Below are positions 3,680 to 5,969 of a stretch of DNA of 5,969 nucleotides, piece by piece. The notes under the pieces were generated by a model. That model searched no databases, was not told where the DNA came from, and was given only the letters and a program-made list of their open reading frames with translations. The DNA is from an uncultured Nocardiopsis sp. (lineage in GTDB: Bacteria > Actinomycetota > Actinomycetes > Streptosporangiales > Streptosporangiaceae). The translations under genes were made by a program, and so were the position numbers. The first letter of the stretch is position 1. Every line of letters begins with the position of its first letter. The stretch spans positions 1 to 5,969 of the forward strand of contig CALGOD010001078.1 of the NCBI GenBank assembly GCA_937957845.1, read 5' to 3'.

Positions 3680-5969
3680 ACCCGCCGCCCCCGGCCCGGC
3701 CCATTCCCGCGACGTGCCCCGCTACCGACTCGAACGCGCGGGTATCCGCAACGTCTGGCAGTACGACGACCACGTCATGGAGTTCGCGGAGGGGCGGCTG
3801 CTGCTGCGGGGCCGCAACGGTGCGGGCAAGTCCAAGGCCCTGGAGATGCTGCTCCCCTTCCTGCTGGACGGGGACGTGCGCCGACTCGACACCACCGGGA
3901 CCAACCGGACCAGTCTGCGTTGGCTGATGGCCGAAGGAGCCCGTGCCGTCGACCCCCCTCCGACGGAGGAGACCGGCCCCGACCTCCTCGGCGGACCGGA
4001 GGAGCCCGAGGCCGCGCCCCCCGCGGACGCGGCCGAGGAGGAGCGGACCGCCACCGGTCCCTCCACCCGACTGGGCTACCTCTGGGTGGAGTTCACCACC
4101 GACCGGGGCGACCGTGGGCTCGACTCGGTGGTCCGAAGCGGCACGGGACCCCAGAGCGCCTCCGCCCTGCTCTCGGGAACCGGGGCCGACAGCGCCTCCG
4201 CGCTGCTGGCGGCCAGTGCCGCGGCGGCGGAGACGCAGGACGGCGTCGCCGAGGAGGAGGAACCCCGCGACCCCGACGCTCCGCCCCGCCACATGACACT
4301 CGGCGCGGCCGTCATGGCGGTGGGCGACTCCGACCCCCGCTGTGTGTTCTTCGTCACCGACCGCAGGGTCGGGCACGACCTCCAACTGGTCACCGACGGT
4401 CGCCCCAAACCAGTCGACCGCCTCCGCTCGGAGATCGGCGCGGACAACTGCTTCACCAGCGCCGTCGCCTATCGGGCCCGGGTCATGCGCGACCTGTTCG
4501 GCATCGACGACTCCGTCCGCTACCGCAACCTCGTCCACCTGCTCTACAGGCTGCGTCGCCCCACCATCGGCGATCGCCTGGAGGCCGGTGAACTCGTCGG
4601 AGTCCTGTCCGAGGCGCTGCCCCCCATGGACGAATCCGTCCTGGACGAGGTCGCCCGCAACATCGCCGACCTGGAACAGGCGCGCGCGGACAAGGACGCC
4701 CTCGTCCGGATCGGGACGGGCGTCACCGCCTTCCTGGAGGACTACCGGGGCTACCTGGTGCACGGACTGCGCGCACGCGTGGCCCGGGTACGCGAGCAGA
4801 TCGACGCCGCCGTGACCCGGACGGAGGAGACCGAGCACCTGCGCACCGAGCTCGACCGCCTCATCACGGCCGAGAGCCACTCCTGCGAGGAACGGGACCA
4901 GGTCCGCCGTACACGCGACACCGCCCAAGCCGATGACGGCACCCTCACCTCCGCCCAGAACGGTGCCGCCACGGCCACGGCCAACGAGCGCAGGGCCTAC
5001 GACGCCGCCGTCGGCGCCTACATCCGTGCGGCCGAGGCCGCCTGGGTCGCCGCGGAACACGCCGAGCGGGTGGAGGGGCACGCCGTCGAACGGCTCGGGG
5101 AGGACACCGAAGTCATCGAACGGGCGCTGGAGGCGCTGCGTCAGACCCACGCCGAAGCCTCGCGCGCCGCCGTCGCGGCGGGGATCGACCCGTCCGTCCT
5201 GGGTGCCGTCCCCGACCCGGTCCTCACCGTCCACGCGCCACGTGAGAGCACCACACGGGTCGACCTTCAGGGCTTGGAGCAGGCGGTCGAGCGCGAACCC
5301 GTGGAGGGCGTCGACCTGGACGGGTTGCGCGAACGCCTCGGACGTCTCCACGACCTGCTCACCGGGGCCGCCGGCCGCGCCGCCGACCGCGCCGACCTGG
5401 TCACCAGGCTGATGGGGCTCACCTCCGCCGAGGCCGAGACCGACCGTCGCCTGATCGCCCTGACCAGCGAGGCCGAGTGCGCCGACGCAGCCCTCGAACA
5501 GGCCTGCACACGCGAACAGAACGCCATCGACGGCGTGCGTGACCAGAGCGCGGCCTACGCCGAGGGCGTCCGGGGCTGGGCGGCACGTCTGCGGGACTCC
5601 AGCCACGCGCACGCGCTGGGCGAGGCCATCCACGAACTGGAGGGCAGCGTCGAACTGCCCATCAACGACTCCCTGCGCGTGCTGGGACCGGACGTGCCCT
5701 CCACCGTCGCGCGTCTGGCGCACGCGGCGGTGGACCCCCTGCTGGAGGAATTGCGCGCACGCCGTGACGTGGCGGTGAGCGAGGAGGGACAACTCTCCGG
5801 CGAACTCGCCGAACTGGCGGACCGCAAGGCCAAGAACGCCGAACACGCCCCCGAGCGCCCCGGCTGGGCCACCCACCCCAGGCCGGAGGGCGACGGCGTC
5901 CCCCTGTACCTGGCGGTGGACTTAGCCGAGGGGGTCGGCCCTCGGGAACAGGCGGGACTGGAGGCCGCC
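3621..5969 (+). CDS. jetC: JetC (TIGR02680), SMC-like ATPase of a Wadjet type II system (3' partial)
   Basis: The frame stays open from GTG 3621 to the window edge: 783 residues of a family usually about 1,350 long. The ATPase head starts at Arg34 after a flexible N-terminal segment. GRNGAGKS (64-71) is the Walker A loop, with the catalytic-site Lys70 at 3828-3830. It is followed by the family blocks KALEMLLPFLLDGDVRR, LRWLMAEG, GYLWVEF, FFVTDRRVGHDL, and YRNLVHLLYRLRRPTIGDRL. Long alpha-helical, coiled-coil-like arms run from about residue 383. The last visible block, PLYLAVDLAEG...QAGLEAA (761-783), is also typical of the family. The signature motif, Walker B and C-terminal head lie outside. 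Two acidic insertions interrupt the head (about 108-147 and 164-222). GTG 3621 or 3624 is the start, since an in-frame TGA lies at 3609-3611; GAGAAGG (3602-3608) is a fair ribosome site. JetC drives DNA loop extrusion in characterised Wadjet systems. A TTA codon sits at 5922. Confidence 0.93.
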   Translation, partial: MVTQETSQAPGTEKTSVPTEPAAPGPAHSRDVPRYRLERAGIRNVWQYDDHVMEFAEGRLLLRGRNGAGKSKALEMLLPFLLDGDVRRLDTTGTNRTSLRWLMAEGARAVDPPPTEETGPDLLGGPEEPEAAPPADAAEEERTATGPSTRLGYLWVEFTTDRGDRGLDSVVRSGTGPQSASALLSGTGADSASALLAASAAAAETQDGVAEEEEPRDPDAPPRHMTLGAAVMAVGDSDPRCVFFVTDRRVGHDLQLVTDGRPKPVDRLRSEIGADNCFTSAVAYRARVMRDLFGIDDSVRYRNLVHLLYRLRRPTIGDRLEAGELVGVLSEALPPMDESVLDEVARNIADLEQARADKDALVRIGTGVTAFLEDYRGYLVHGLRARVARVREQIDAAVTRTEETEHLRTELDRLITAESHSCEERDQVRRTRDTAQADDGTLTSAQNGAATATANERRAYDAAVGAYIRAAEAAWVAAEHAERVEGHAVERLGEDTEVIERALEALRQTHAEASRAAVAAGIDPSVLGAVPDPVLTVHAPRESTTRVDLQGLEQAVEREPVEGVDLDGLRERLGRLHDLLTGAAGRAADRADLVTRLMGLTSAEAETDRRLIALTSEAECADAALEQACTREQNAIDGVRDQSAAYAEGVRGWAARLRDSSHAHALGEAIHELEGSVELPINDSLRVLGPDVPSTVARLAHAAVDPLLEELRARRDVAVSEEGQLSGELAELADRKAKNAEHAPERPGWATHPRPEGDGVPLYLAVDLAEGVGPREQAGLEAA
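4155..4208 (+). repeat. Internal duplicated SASALL segment in the second JetC insertion
   Basis: Two 18-base copies, AGCGCCTCCGCCCTGCTC (4155-4172) and AGCGCCTCCGCGCTGCTG (4191-4208), lie 36 bases apart and differ at two third codon positions. Both encode SASALL (residues 179-184 and 191-196). They fall within the insertion that separates conserved parts of the JetC head, suggesting that it grew partly by small in-frame duplication. Confidence 0.5.

Noticed and set aside
3411..5876. An 821-codon open frame on the minus strand
   Set aside because: It lies wholly opposite jetB/jetC, whose family motifs are clear on the plus strand. Its product is Gly/Val/Gln/Asp-rich without domain patterns. 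Long antisense frames are a known artefact of extreme GC at third codon positions.
1..5969. tRNA, rRNA, CRISPR arrays, insertion sequences, attachment sites
   Set aside because: No cloverleaf-like segments, spaced direct repeats, transposase motifs or integration-type flanking repeats were seen on either strand by eye.

Overview
The window looks like chromosomal DNA from a very GC-rich filamentous actinomycete. Third codon positions are almost always G or C, GTG starts are used, genes overlap tightly, and Arg replaces Lys nearly everywhere. The small secreted rodlin/chaplin-like proteins and the very acidic, lysine-poor proteins suggest the Nocardiopsis/Streptomonospora group (Nocardiopsaceae), possibly a salt-tolerant member. 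That taxonomic placement is inference. All genes I support lie on the + strand.

Region 1 (1-438) is a tandem pair of small secreted proteins. The first is cut by the window edge and only its last 17 codons are present. The second is a complete 94-residue preprotein. Two consecutive strong hairpins close this unit. Region 2 (about 440-1190) is a monocistronic gene for a highly acidic lipoprotein with a conserved-looking C-terminal domain, followed by a probable stem-loop terminator.

Region 3 (1317 to the window end) is the main content: the first three genes of an SMC-like anti-plasmid system of the Wadjet type II family (the DUF2397 / DUF2398 / TIGR02680 / DUF2399 gene set, jetA-jetB-jetC-jetD). 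jetA and jetB share one base (TGATG), and jetB and jetC overlap by 59 bases, so the three are probably translated as one coupled operon. In characterised Wadjet systems JetA (kleisin), JetB (KITE-like) and JetC (SMC ATPase) form a DNA-extruding motor, and JetD, a TOPRIM nuclease, cuts circular DNA. JetC runs off the right edge at residue 783, before its signature motif and Walker B. jetD is not in the window and would be expected next.

The system departs from the usual form in several ways. JetA begins directly at the C-terminal part of the DUF2397 family, and its N-terminal half is missing, with an in-frame stop 4 codons before the start and no remnant upstream. The GTG start sits 8 nt after a TAnnnT box, as in actinobacterial leaderless genes, so the short protein may be a deliberate product. 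All three Jet proteins carry long, acidic, apparently disordered tails or insertions. jetC contains the only in-frame TTA codon I found in the window, which raises the possibility of bldA-type translational control. I saw no tRNA, rRNA, CRISPR array, transposase or attachment site.
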